This document shows positions 1-11,988 of a DNA stretch of 64,000 bases, piece by piece (position 1 is the stretch's first letter; every line of letters begins with the position of its first letter). Both the position numbers and the translations under genes were made by a program. This stretch comes from Ulota crispa (lineage: Eukaryota; Streptophyta; Bryopsida; Orthotrichales; Orthotrichaceae): NCBI GenBank assembly GCA_963920765.1, contig OY987243.1, forward strand, positions 17,546,001 through 17,610,000. The letters run 5' to 3'. The notes beneath the pieces were generated by a model. That model was not told the origin of the DNA, made no database searches, and saw only the letters and a program-made list of their open reading frames with translations.

Positions 1-2146
1 CAGCTAAGATTTTCACCCAAACTGCTCAAAAACTGCCATTTCAAGTACAAGTATCAAAATTTAGAAGAACAACATTTTTTCAAAACACATAACCATAAGG
101 TCTTGTACCACACTAGTATCCAAAGATGTGAAATACAAAATCAGAAATTTTCACCATGTAGATTGTAAGATATTTGGGTTTGAACGGACAAAAAGCCATT
201 TCTTGTCCTTGCAAAAATGCGGGCAATTGCACTTCCTAAGGCCATATTTGTATGAGCTGCATTTCACAAGGTCATGTTTGTATGAATTTTTTCCAAAATG
301 GTTGTAAATCTTTGGATTTGTTATTCAAAGCAAGTTGGGTACACACTTGAAAACTTTCAAATCATTTGGGATCATACAACACACAAGGAAAGAAATAGTG
401 AATAAGAAGAAGTAGAGAATGATTCAAACCACTAAGTTGTTATGAACTTAATTAAGGGAATGAAAAGTTCCAATCACGATGGTTGTAATGTTGTCATGAA
501 CAATCTCCATTCTTAGGTTTTATTTTATTTCCAAAAATATTGAAAATTGAGTAAAATAAATGACCTAGAAGTTTATTTTAGAGTAGAGAATCCATGATTG
601 CCCACAAACAAAATCTCCTCATGACTTTCATCTTATTGATTAGATTTGAATGATTCAAAGCTTCCCATCTATACTACTAAGTGTGAGGATTACCCCATGT
701 GCGCTCTTTTCTAGAACCTTTTAGAATTTTTGGCATAAGTTGAAGCAACAAAAGACGCTTTAAATATAGAACACCAAACACCTTCCAACCATGTGTTTTT
801 TCAAATTCTTCTAAGACTTTTTGGTGGCAGTTGAAACAATAAATAGCACTCCAAGCACCAAATTCCTCTCAAATTATGATAGTTGTTAAAACATAGAGTA
901 CTTCTATTGGAGCTCAAGCGTTTATCTGAAGTGTTTATAATGTAGTAAAAATGTGGAACTAATAATAAAAATATATGGTCCACCCTCCCAAAGGCCCTCA
1001 AAGTTTGAGTTATTTTTTGCTATATTTCCCTATTCTAGAAAGTAAGATTTGGGGCACTCTTTATTCACAAAATGATTTTGAATGATTTGTTGTTGAATAT
1101 GATAGCTGTGAACTACATCCATAGCACATCTCTACAACACCCTCCCAACATGCAAGGTTGCTTACACTTAGTTAGTTGAAGTTGACTTCACCATTGTATG
1201 TATTATTTTGTTTCAAAATTGCATGATTTTCTTTTCTTAGCTTATTGTGTGTGTTGCTTTTGTATTTCTGAAGGTGCTCAATGGTCTTGAATACTTTTAG
1301 TCTTTGATTGTAGACATAATTGGTATCAATTGCAATCTCATACTTTCATTGAGATATATTTGCTAAACACATCAAGAAAGAGGATTTGGAAGTGGATTTT
1401 GGAGAGTAAATATTAAGTCGCTTACATGCCGTATGCATTTTTCCGCTTACATTTTGCTTTAGTCTAAGATTATAGTTTTCTAATTGTGATGGGCAAATTA
1501 AAAAAATAGAGTTTAGCTAGGCACTTGACAAGGCGTCTTTGTGGTATTATTTGGCTTCCTAAACCTTTTTGTATCTTCAACTCATAAGAAAATATCTATG
1601 GGATGTAAGAACTCAATTCTGCAAACTCCAAAGAGCTTTACTTTTACAGTTTTGTCTGTTTGGTAAGGTATGTGGATGTTTGAGGTTAGTGATGCTTGCA
1701 AATCTTTTCTCAATATCTTTATTGATGAATTTGTTTAGGATTGTGTATGAAAGATTGAAATCACTTTTAGTTCTTATTAAAGTCAAAGCAATTTAGAAGT
1801 TCTCCTTTGCCCATCTAGGTGAGATATTCACTAAACTCGCGCAAAGAGCAAGCCTCTATTCTAATCTAAGCATAAATCAAAAGAACCAATTTCAAAAAAA
1901 AGAAGTTAAAATGTAATTATTAAAGAAGTTTTATATATGTCTTACGGGCACAAAGGAAATAGCATACCACACAATAACTTTTGAACCACAAAGTCAAAAG
2001 TTGTGAAAACTATTGGGCCTTAAAGCTGCTCTTTAGACACATCATGTGTGAAATTTTCAAAGAATAAATTTGAAAAAGCCATTGGTAGTGAGCTGCCTAA
2101 AATTGCTATGTTGCCAAAAAAAGGTGTTCAATACTTTAGAGGTTAC
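1..2146 (-). mobile_element. TTAA-type element, group T1, reverse copy, cut by window start and interrupted
   Basis: Reading the minus strand, this matches the copy at 6856-7823 over most of its length. The block 1-675 is the inverse of about 7130-7805, and 1880-2146 is the inverse of about 6856-7120. The outer end at 2143-2146 reads TTAC, a decayed TTAA, preceded by CTTTAGAGG. The other terminus lies just outside the window. The copy is split by about 1.2 kb of unrelated DNA at 676-1880. No transposase is encoded, so it is a non-autonomous element. Confidence 0.75.
676..1880. other. Insertion inside the T1 copy, unidentified
   Basis: This DNA is absent from the corresponding place in the T1 copies at 6856, 18694 and 56036. 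It has no long open frame, and the longest candidates are about 75 codons without recognisable motifs. I could not define terminal repeats or a target duplication, so its nature is open. Confidence 0.45.
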
Positions 2147-3624
2147 CTTGGATTGACATCATTCAAATTGGGTTGGAAAGTAGACTTGCTTTCTTGTTTG
2201 ATATTATTATTTATTGATTTGCATTTTGTTCAGCCTGCAAAAAAGGGCACCGACCAGAAAATGGTCGATGAGGCGCTTAGGGGTTAAGGTGGAAGGATTC
2301 TTTGATCTTTCATGTTCTTGCACACAATCATTGTTCCAATCATTGTAAACTATAAAAAAAAATTGCTCAAGAGATAGTCATTAACTCATTTAAAATCTCC
2401 ATATACAACCTTGTACACAAGTAAATCTTTGTTAAAATTTGTTTTGAAAATCCTCTCTCATTCAATTATACCATGTCGGTACTACCATTACCTTTCTTCA
2501 AAACATGTAGTTTTGGGTCAATTTGTTAACCACTCCAAAATTATGCTTCCAAAATTCTATGTTTCCCACAAATGCCCTACTGAGGCCGCTTTGTCTCACT
2601 CAACCCCATTGCGCTCTTGCTGTGTTGCTCCGCCCAACTTTGTCCTTGGTATCTAGCCCCACCATGGTATCCTGCTTTGAGTTACTATAGTGCGTGCCAC
2701 CATAAACCAACAAAGATGCAACAATCATATTAACTATTTAAAGCAACCCTAAAAAAATTATATCTCTTTGTAACTTCAAGCAATGAGATGTTGGGAAAAA
2801 AGTTACGAAGAGAAATTGGAATTATTGTTTGCCAAAAAAAGTTATCATCATTCAAAAATGATAACTATTGGACATTTTACACTAAGAGGGCAAAGAGTTG
2901 GCCACTCGAGCACTCATTGCCTCAATATTAATAATTGATTTGCATGAAATTGACAAGTTGATTAACAAAATTGATAAAATCCAAAATGAATCATGCTACT
3001 TTGTCAACGCATTTATATCCAAAGTGACAAGTCCATGAGGTGTCATTTGAGTAGTGGAGCAGGTCACAACTAAAAGCAAATAAAACAAACTATACACAAA
3101 TTTGGCCACTTTCCATAGTTTGTTAGTTTATGGTGGCATGCACCGTAAGTTTAAAAATACTTTAGAAACTAGAAGGAATTCACAAAAGAAAAATAAATTT
3201 TATAATTAGATATTTATATTGTTCTTCAATATTGGTGACAGGTAGCTCTATTTTCAACTAGTGTTTTGCTAGGGCGACTTTCGTACATCTTCATACTAGT
3301 GGTTATTAGGACAGGGGCTCAAAAACATGTGCCCTTCATTTGAGGTTTATTGACATGTGACGGGCAATGAACCCTGAATTATAGCCTAATGCATCTGGAA
3401 AGGCAGAAATTACAGAATAGCATGAGGGAACTGGAACGGAGACAACATAAGGTAGATATACCAATTCCCAAACGGCTCTCAAGTCAGCACCTTACATTTG
3501 CGGTGTTTATCATACATTCTTGAATCTAAAATGGAGCAATGAACATTAATTGTATAAGCGATTTCTGCCACATGTCAATTATTAAAATGGTTTGGGAGGG
3601 TTGGGATTGGGATTGTCAAGTACC
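2147..3624. other. Non-genic stretch with one TTAA-terminus remnant
   Basis: No gene is recognised. Positions 2236-2289 end in GCGCTTAGGGGTTAAGG, the right terminus of another TTAA element whose left part I cannot place. The remainder is AT-rich with only short random frames. Confidence 0.5.
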
Positions 3625-4235
3625 GTCATACAAATACATTCAAGCAATTTTAGCCACTAGCAACCAAAATCCTAAATTTGGTGAATTATTTAATGAAAAT
3701 TCATGGTTTAACATAATAATTGATTTAAAAACATTGGTGATGAATTCTTGAGATTTGACTACACGGGTATGTAGGAAATATCCACACACGCATCTTTCCT
3801 TCTAACTAACATCTTCAAAAAGTTTTAAAATTCCTTCTATAGAGATTTTAATGTTAGGGTGATCATAACCAAATTTAGTAAAATAGATGTTTATATTTTT
3901 AATTAGCTTTTGGCAAAGTATCATCATGTTTAAAGGTACAAAATTAATCACAATATATGAGTCTAATAGCAAAACCTAATTACCAAAAAAATACATCTTA
4001 CAAATTTGGTCGTGATTGCCCTAACTTTAAAATCTCTATAGAAAGAATGTTTCAGTTTTTTTGAAGATGTTAGTTAGAAGGAAAAATGTGTGTATGGATA
4101 TTTCCTACATACCCATGTAGTCAAGTCTCAAAAATTCATCACCAATGTTTTTAAATCGATTATTATGTAAAAGCATGAATTTTGATTAAAAATGATTCAC
4201 CAAAACTAGGATTTTGGTTACTAGTAGCTGAAATT
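3625..4235. repeat. Foldback element (long inverted repeat) 1
   Basis: The left arm (about 3625-3905) and right arm (about 4000-4235) are imperfect reverse complements. For example, ACTAGCAACCAAAATCCT at about 3655 is mirrored by AGGATTTTGGTTACTAGT at about 4208. The centre is a short AT-rich loop near 3910-3990. The arms share phrases with the neighbouring foldback at 4374-5303, so the two are related. There is no coding potential. Confidence 0.7.
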
Positions 4236-4373
4236 TGGTATGCTTGATTGGGATTGCACCAAGATGAAAGACAAAAAAATGTGAGGATAAAATGCCAATT
4301 ATATTCTTTGTTCTACCAACTTCTTTGAATGCAAAAAGAGGACTTACTTATAATTTCTTTACGGTATTGTACA

Positions 4374-5303
4374 ATGGCCTTGAATAAAGTTTGTCGCCCT
4401 CTGGTTTTTCACTTACAAGTCATGTCATGTTATGTTTTGAAATTGAGGTCAATTGGGCTTTTTTGGGCTTGCATTTTTTATATCTCATTCTTGCCTCCAA
4501 TGCCAACCAAGCATACCAAAATTCAACCTCAAAAAACAAAAATCCTAATTTTAACAAATTGCTTTGTGGCACAAATCAAGATTTTACATGGTTTTACAAG
4601 AAAATTGATTGAAAAACATTGATGATGAATTTTAGAGAGTTTGTTGCATGGATGTATAGGTAACATCCATACGCACATCCATATGCACATCTTCCATGCT
4701 AAAAAAAGTCCCTTAAGTACAAAGAAATTGATCTTCATAAGGTTTAGTGTGACATGTGATTTGTCCAAATCTCGTAAAATAGATATTTTCTTATGATAAT
4801 CAAATTTTATTATTTTACTCATACATTATAACTAAGTTTGTATTTTTGAATACGTTGTTGTGTTTATTTGGTGAAAAGCTAACTGAAAATTAAAAATATA
4901 TCTTTTACAAAATTTGGACAAATCACATGTCACACTAAACCTTATGAAGATCAATTTCTTTTTACTTAAGGGACTTTTTTTAGCATGGAAGATGTGCATA
5001 TGATGTGCGTATGGATGTTACCTATACATCCATGCAACAAAATCTCTAAAATTCATCATCAATGTTTTTCAATCAATTTTCTTGTAAACCCATGTAAAAT
5101 CTTGATTTATGACACAAAGTAATTTGTTAAAATTAGGATTTTAATTTTTTGAGGTTGAATTTTGGTATGCTTGGTTGACATTGGGGTAAGAATGAGATAT
5201 AAAAAATGCAAGCCCAATTAACCTCAATTTCAAAACATAACATGACGTGACTTGCAAGTGAAAAACCAGAGGGTGACAAACTTTATTCAAGGGTACTGTA
5301 CAT
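4374..5303. repeat. Foldback element (long inverted repeat) 2
   Basis: The arms are about 430 bp each around a centre near 4830-4870. The left end reads TTGAATAAAGTTTGTCGCCC and the right end is its complement, GGGTGACAAACTTTATTCAA. Transcription through it would give a long hairpin RNA. It is similar to the foldback just upstream (shared inner phrases near the AATGTTTTTCAATCAATTTT segment). No terminal duplication was resolved. Confidence 0.75.
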
Positions 5304-6855
5304 GAAAAACACTTGTCAACCTTTGTTAACAGATAAATATCTTACAAAGGCAACACCTGTCCGAGCTTGTCAAAATAGGTGAAGTGGAAGTACGAAGTTT
5401 ACAGAGGTAGTTACTGCAGGGGGGTATGTGGAACTCTAGCATGTCCTACCTCTGCAGTGATGTACAGTACAATCATACCCAGCAACCTCCCCCAAATACT
5501 CAAGAATGTACTAGAATACGCGGCCAGATGGTTCTACACCCCCAATTATTCACTATTGGGGCACTGCCAAGGTTAACATAGGATCCAGTAAAAAAAGACT
5601 GAGAGCTCCCCAATTTAGCAAGACAAATATGGTGCTTCTCACATGTTGCCGCATGCATATTTATATTTTTACCCCATGCAGATGGGGTGCCCTGCATGAA
5701 TAGGGCACACTGAAGCCCTGTTCAGACTAGCTACCGGTCAAAAAATATTTGAATGTGATTGGTTGAAATTTGGATTTTGACTGCTGTGGGGTTCAAACTG
5801 CGAGTTTGTCTAGTACTTTTACATCCATCTTCACCTACCAATATAGACATGTCAATTGTCAAGATAATGAAATTTTGGGGCTTTCTCTAAGGGAGGTACT
5901 AAACTTATTCAGCATAAACACACTATTGGATGACACACCTTTATATAGGAAAATTTATATTGAGTGAAACACTAGACACAGTGCCAATTTCAGTGTCTCC
6001 ACCGGTTGCTAATTTGAACTAGGCATGATGCAAATGTAGCTTGTTTTTATGCTCTGTTTCTGTTTTGATTTTTTGGGCCCTCTTTGAATCATTGATTTAC
6101 AAGTACAGTGCAAATAAACCACAAGGAAAGGAGAGGAAAAACTAAGTTAAAATTATATATCTAGATATAGGAAGATTTGGATGGATTGCAAATGAGAATA
6201 GGAGCTATGTCTTCCATCCCTTCGTGCGAGAATTAACTACCAATACTAGAATAGATACAAGAACAAGAAAACGATTCCTTGTTACACCAAATGGAAGCAA
6301 AGTCCATTGGTAATAGCTTTGCCTTCTTCTTGTCATTGAAATTATGAGGGCCTCCTTCATGTGAGGGGGTGGCCGCTGTAGCTAACCAATAATTGGTTGG
6401 ATGGGATTTCAGAAAACTAGAATTTTCATCCAATGTGCAAGAAAAATTGACAACTATTTCAAAGTTAGCTAGTGGAATTGGGGAAAAAATCAATTGGATT
6501 TTGAAATTGCTGGCAAAAACTTGGTCATATTTTATTTAAATTTCTAAATATAGTATATTACAAGGAACACTTAGAAACAAATCCGGCACAATTTGGCAAA
6601 AATCAAGTTCAACATTAAAAATGCTAAATTTTAGTTAGTGAAGTCCAAAACAATTTCCAAACCCTGTAGTACCATTGAATTGATTATTGGCGAGTTTCAT
6701 TGGGCTTCACCAGCCAATCCTACATGGCACAAAGTGGATAATGTTTCATGGTCACCCACATTTCTAGTTGAGGCACTCTCAAGACATTCACTAGCCGGAA
6801 TTTTAAGGTGACTAAGCCATCCCAAAAATGTTGGTTGTTCTATTTTTGTCAAGCT
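5304..6855. other. Non-genic stretch
   Basis: No gene, RNA or clear repeat terminus was recognised. Composition around 5340-5720 is slightly richer in G+C than its surroundings, but open frames there are at most 65 codons and show no motif. The region may hold old transposon debris. Confidence 0.4.
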
Positions 6856-7823
6856 TTAACCCCTAAAGCCCTGAACACCCTTTATTTTTGCAACATTGCA
6901 ATTTTTAGTAGCTCACTACCAATGGGTTTTTCAATTTTGTTTTTGAAATTTCCACACATGACGTGTTCAAGGATTAGCTCAAGGCCCAACAATTTTCACA
7001 GCTTTTGACTTCATGGTTCAAAAGTTATTGCATGGTATGCTATTTCCTTTGCACTCGTCATACATGTATAAAACTTCTTTAAAAATTACCCCTTAGACAT
7101 TTTTTTTTTTTGAAATTGGTTACTTTGATTAATACATACATGGAAAGCTTTGAATCATTCAAATCTAATCAATAAGATGAAAGTCATGAGGAGATTTTGT
7201 TTGCGGGCAATCATGGATTCTCTACTCTAAAATAAACTTCTAGGTCATTTATTTTACTCAATTTTCAATATTTTTGGAAATAAAATAAAACCTAAGAATG
7301 GAGATTGTTCATGACAACATTACAACCATCGTGATTGGAACTTTTCATTCCCTTAATTAAGTTCTTAACAACTTAGTGGTTTGAATCATTCTCTACTTCT
7401 TCTTATTTACTATTTCTTTCCTTGTGTGTTGTATGATCCCAAATGATTTGAAAGTTTTCAAGTGTGTACCCAACTTGCTTTGAATAACAAATCCAAAGAT
7501 TTACAACCATTTTGGAAAAAATTCATACAAACATGACCTTGTGAAATGCAGCTCATACAAATATGGCCTTAGGAAGTGCAATTGCCCGCATTTTTGCAAG
7601 GACAAGAAATGGCTTTTTGTCCGTTCAAACCCAAATATCTTACAATCTACATGGTGAAAATTTCTGATTTTGTATTTCACATCTTTGGATACTAGTGTGG
7701 TACAAGACCTTATGGTTATGTGAGTGAAAAAATGTTGTTCTTCTAAATTTTGATACTTGTACTTGAAATGGCAATTTTCGAGCGGTTTGGGTGAAAATCT
7801 TAGCTTAGGACTTTAGGGGTTGT
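6856..7823 (+). mobile_element. TTAA-type element, group T1, near-complete copy
   Basis: It begins TTAACCCCTAAAGCCCTG and ends GACTTTAGGGGTTGT, a decayed TTAA. At 968 bp it is close in length to the copies at 18694-19624 (931 bp) and 56036-56974 (939 bp). It is the inverse partner of the copy at the window start. The internal sequence is AT-rich and non-coding. Transposition would need a transposase supplied elsewhere. Confidence 0.8.
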
Positions 7824-8012
7824 CATTTGTTGTTGAGAATGATGTTTTATTAACATTTTTTTGATGTGAGCATAGTATTTATTCCTATAAACACTTTTCT
7901 TATTGGTGAAATGTTGTTTTATTATAAGAAATGTATTTTGGTTGCCACAATTTTAGTTTTACCACAACAATTAAAGTTTATTGAATTGTGTTGTAACGAA
8001 TGAATTCTTTTT

Positions 8013-8427
8013 AGGGAATTGATATGTGTACCACACCCTTTCAATTATTGTACCACACCCCGGGGAAAATTTTAGATTTCTACCATCAAAAAGATGAATT
8101 TGAGAATTTGGAATTCAGATTTGGACTTAGAGACCATGATTTAGTCTAGAACCATAAAAAAAAAGTTGCAATTCAACAACACCCAATGAAAATGTTTATT
8201 TTTTTTACAAACAATAAGTAAAAGTAACTCTTTTGTCCCTAGCTAAACTTTTTCATTGTGTATAGTTGAATTGCAACTTTTTTTATGGCTCTAGACTAAA
8301 TCATGGTCTCTAAGTCGAAATCTGAATTCAAAATTCTCAAATTCATCTTTTTGATGATAGAAATCTAAAATTTTCCCTGGGATGTGGTACAATAATTGAA
8401 AGGGTGTGGTACACATATCAATTCCCT
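8013..8427. mobile_element. Foldback element, family FB2, copy 1
   Basis: A nearly complete palindrome that starts AGGGAATTGATATGTGTACC and ends with its inverse, GGTACACATATCAATTCCCT. The arms are about 190 bp with a short loop around 8200. T-rich tracts abut both ends, as in the other copies at 49791 and 55103, suggesting a preference for A/T runs. It has no open frame of note. Confidence 0.85.
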
Positions 8428-8795
8428 TATTTTTAACACCATGTTTTCTTACATCTAATCCTATTGTTAAAACACACCAAAATAGTTCCATTGTAAAAAC
8501 ACGTTTAAATAATTACTTGGCTATTTACTTGTATTTTCCACTATGTACCATTGACTAAAGATTTAATAGTAAAATTTTAGTGTTCTTCTTGGTTACAAGT
8601 CTCCTCCTTTATTTCTTGGCATCCAAATTCTTGAAATTTTATTAAGAGATGAGAAGAATGAAAGGGGAGAGAGCAAAAAAGAGAAACCAAGAGAATTAGT
8701 ACAATATTTAATCAAATCTCCAAGGGACTGGTCTAAATTCACTTTACACTATTGGAAGTGACCAATGGATGAAAAAATTAGAGACTGGCTCTTGG
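8428..8795. other. Non-genic stretch
   Basis: About 370 bp between FB2 and M1. No gene or repeat boundary was recognised. Confidence 0.4.
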
Positions 8796-8797
8796 TA

Positions 8798-9253
8798 AGG
8801 TAGGAGCACCTTAAATGGACACGATTCATTTTTGGACACCTATAAAAGTGGTCATATAAGATTTAGTAGTTGGGTAAATGAGACACAAACTAGAGGTATG
8901 AGATCTGGCAGTTGGACAAATGGGACACCAACCACGGGTATGAGTGGTCACAATGACCATTTTAAGCATTAAAGTGATCTATTCTTGGACTCTCATGTTC
9001 ACTCATTTGATTTTCTCTGTGTTTGTCTTCTCAAGGTTCATGACCGATTTACAATAGGTCTAGTATCCACAATAGATGTATTTACAACCTTGTTTTCAAA
9101 AATTCATATTTTATTCATAAATCTGCAAAATAATATGAGGACAATTTTCTACCCATCTGTGCCCATTTCCTAACAGATATTTGTATTCAAAATCTTAATG
9201 CACCTTCTTCTTGAATTATTTAACGAAAGTGTCCATTTAAGGTGCTCCTACCT
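8798..9253. mobile_element. Mariner-like short element M1 (AGGTAG ends, TA target)
   Basis: A 456-bp element flanked by TA at 8796-8797 and 9254-9255. The terminal inverted repeats are exact for at least 25 bp, starting AGGTAGGAGCACCTTAAATG on the left with its complement on the right. TA duplication with short ends is the signature of Tc1/mariner/Stowaway-type non-autonomous elements. The same AGGTAG end recurs at 19865, 20783, 21468, 33443, 52244 and 63443. Confidence 0.85.
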
Positions 9254-9793
9254 TACCTCATTAGGTTCGAGAATTGAGCTTCTTCTAACCATAGCCGTGC
9301 CATTGTTGACCATATTACACTATGCCAGGTGACAAACTTGAGCCACATGGATTATTAATCGGACAATTTAGTATCAATGGTCCATAACTTGCTATTTTAG
9401 TTTCTCAAGCACTATGGCCCCTGATGTGAGTGCCTGAAGAAGTCTGTGGCTCCCAAATTGTAAAGAAACAAATGGAAGCAGTTTTAGGAATGCATGGAGA
9501 AAGTTTGCTACCTAAAATTAAACTGTTCTATTCCAAAATGGAAGGGAGGGGTGACTGTACAAAGTACAAACAGTTTAAAGTTTAAACATAACAATACGTG
9601 CTATTCAGAAACCCAATGAATGGGACTAGTTTTATTTGTAGTACGGAATGGGGTGTGATTGAATGAGAATCATTTAAAATGGGTCCAATGAATGAACCAA
9701 AGTCAAGGACTCTCTGATATAGAAGTTTTTAACATTTGAGAGTTGGGTATCGATGTATTTAACTCCAGTCATCTACAATATATTAAAAAATTG
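9254..9793. other. Non-genic stretch
   Basis: No gene is recognised between M1 and the large palindrome. Frames are short and without motifs. Confidence 0.4.
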
Positions 9794-9802
9794 AAGAAGT
9801 TG

Positions 9803-11152
9803 CAAGACGTTAAATGTTGCCCCGGAAAGTGAGGCTCAGTTGATGTGGCGCTTTGGGCAGAGCCCATGCCCTGGTTGTCCAAACATGACCTCGTTCCCTG
9901 TCAGGCCTTTGCGTCTTGAGCAGTATGTCCCTGTCATACCCCTGCATCGTGAGTCCTACGTCATGCGCTGTACACTCCGCTAGCTCTATTCACAGAACAA
10001 CTTGTAAGGAAGAGTGGGGGTTTATCCCACATTGTTTGACGTTGTGGGTGAGTTACTTTGGGTACAAGAAGGACCACTTGAGAGAGAAGAAACACACAAT
10101 TGCATTTCTCTCTAAGCAAAAATCTACATTAAGAGCAAAAATTACCAAGCACCACAATTTACAAAGTTATCACCCTTGCAAAGTTTCACAAACTACTTGA
10201 TAAAAATTTTAGGAAGTCTTCAAATTGTATGTATGTGATAATGTCACAAAGATTGGAGGTGTGATATTACAGAGGTCAAGATGTGAAATTACAAAGGTCA
10301 CTATGAATGTATCTACAATATCACACAAAGTGGAGATGTGATATTCAAGAGGTTACGCTATGATATTAAGGACGTAAGGATGTGATATTAAAAAGGCTAG
10401 GCTGTGATATTAAAGAGGTTAGGATGTGATATTAAAAAGGCTAGTGCTACTACTAATCATACTACCAAAAATTCGATTATATTTGTAATATCACAACCTA
10501 CCCTTGTTAATATCACATCTTAACATTTTTAATATTGCAAAAGTATCACAGCCTAGCCTTTTTAATATCATATCCTTACGTCCTTAATATCATAGCGTAA
10601 CCTCTTGAATATCACATCTCCACTTTGTGTGATATTGTAGATACATTCATAGTGACCTTTGTAATTTCACATCTTGACCTCTGTAATATCACACCTCCAA
10701 TCTTTGTGACATTATCACATACATACAATTTGAAGACTTCCTAAAATTTTTATCAAGTAGTTTGTGAAACTTTGCAAGGGTGATAACTTTGTAAATTGTG
10801 GTGCTTGGTAATTTTTGCTCTTAATGTAGATTTTTGCTTAGAGAGAAATGCAATTGTGTGTTTCTTCTCTCTCAAGTGGTCCTTCTTGTACCCAAAGTAA
10901 CTCACCCACAACGTCAAACAATGTGGGATAAACCCCCACTCTTCCTCACAAGTTGTTCTGTGAATAGAGCTAGCGGAGTGTACAGCGCATGACGTAGGAC
11001 TCACGATGCAGGGGTATGACAGGGGCATACTGCTCAAGACGCAAAGGCCTGACAGGGAACGGGGTCATGTTTGGGCAACTAGGGCATGGGCTCTGCCCAA
11101 AGCGCCACATCAACTGAGCCTCACTTTCTGGGGCAACATTTAATGTCCTGCA
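9803..11152. mobile_element. 1.35-kb foldback element, MULE-like, with 9-bp target duplication
   Basis: The arms are about 650 bp and nearly identical in inverse orientation, with the centre near 10450-10540. AAGAAGTTG flanks it perfectly at 9794-9802 and 11153-11161. A 9-bp duplication plus very long terminal inverted repeats suits a Mutator-like (MULE) foldback. The inner parts of the arms carry short degenerate repeats of GATGTGATATTAAA. Each arm contains the same 94-codon frame (9916-10200 plus strand, 10753-11037 minus strand), which is a result of arm identity rather than evidence of a gene. A relative with an amplified inner repeat lies at 39090-39690. Confidence 0.9.
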
Positions 11153-11210
11153 AAGAAGTTGGAACACAGCACATAGTCATTTTCCAAAAAAATTAAGGCT
11201 AGGAATCTAT

Positions 11211-11514
11211 ACATTGAATATTGCGTTTAGGTTGCCCCACACTAGTTTCTTGACATTTCACACTATTTAAATATTTACCGCTGCTACAGTATATTTCATC
11301 AAAAATTGTAGCAGCAAACCATTTTTAGAGGGCCTATCAACAACAAAGAAGTTGAAAAAAGATAAACTAATAACTTCCAAGTCATAAATTATATGAAATC
11401 TAAATATTTAGTGAGCTACATAAACTTACATGTGACCAAGTAATGAGTCATGAGGTAACTCACCAAGGTAAGGCAACCTAATTGTCAAGGCAACATAAAT
11501 GCAATATTCAGTGT
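11211..11514. mobile_element. Short inverted-repeat element, family Z, copy 1
   Basis: Its ends ACATTGAATATTGCGTTTAG and GCAATATTCAGTGT are imperfect inverse matches. The body, including the phrase TTAGGTTGCCCCACAC, matches 21163-21466 closely and 52860-53081 more distantly. The target duplication is not clear in this copy. Non-coding. Confidence 0.75.
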
Positions 11515-11988
11515 AGTAGTGTTTCCTGGAGTAATGAAGCTATTTCTAATTATGAAAGGCAAGGAACGCTGTTTATTCATGTAAACAAATATGTATATTC
11601 ATTTAACTTTGGTAATGTTGTCCCGTATTGAATTAAAAAATTTGGGGATTTTGACAATCTCATTAGAAGAAAGTTTTTACAGTATAAGTCTTACTCACAT
11701 TTTATTTATTTTAAAGTTGCTATGCTCAGACTTGCTGTTACAAAAACAAAGAATCTTGGTGCTTGGGTTCCAAAGAATAGCTTCGAGAGTGGGTTTGTGA
11801 AATATATACGAAGTTGATTTGGTGGACATATAGTATGTCATCTAAAGAATACCACTCTACATGGTGGACTGTTCTTTGTCCATATCTTGTGAATGTCATT
11901 GTGGGGTTTCAAACAAATGGATTCTCCTTTCATTGCAACTCCAAAATCTGGCGAAACATTCTCATTTCTTTCTTCAAATTTTAATATA
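11515..11988. other. Non-genic stretch
   Basis: No gene is recognised. A 69-codon frame at 11591-11800 shows no family motif and is best treated as chance. Confidence 0.4.

Noticed and set aside
6856-7823. Terminal TTAACCCCTAAAG repeats as telomere-like DNA
   Set aside because: The CCCTAAA word resembles the plant telomere unit (CCCTAAA)n, but it occurs once per terminus, is always next to TTAA and is paired with its inverse about 0.24-3 kb away. There is no tandem array.
9916-11037. Duplicated 94-codon frame as a conserved transposon gene
   Set aside because: The two copies are the two arms of one palindrome, so their similarity does not show selection. No transposase motif is present.
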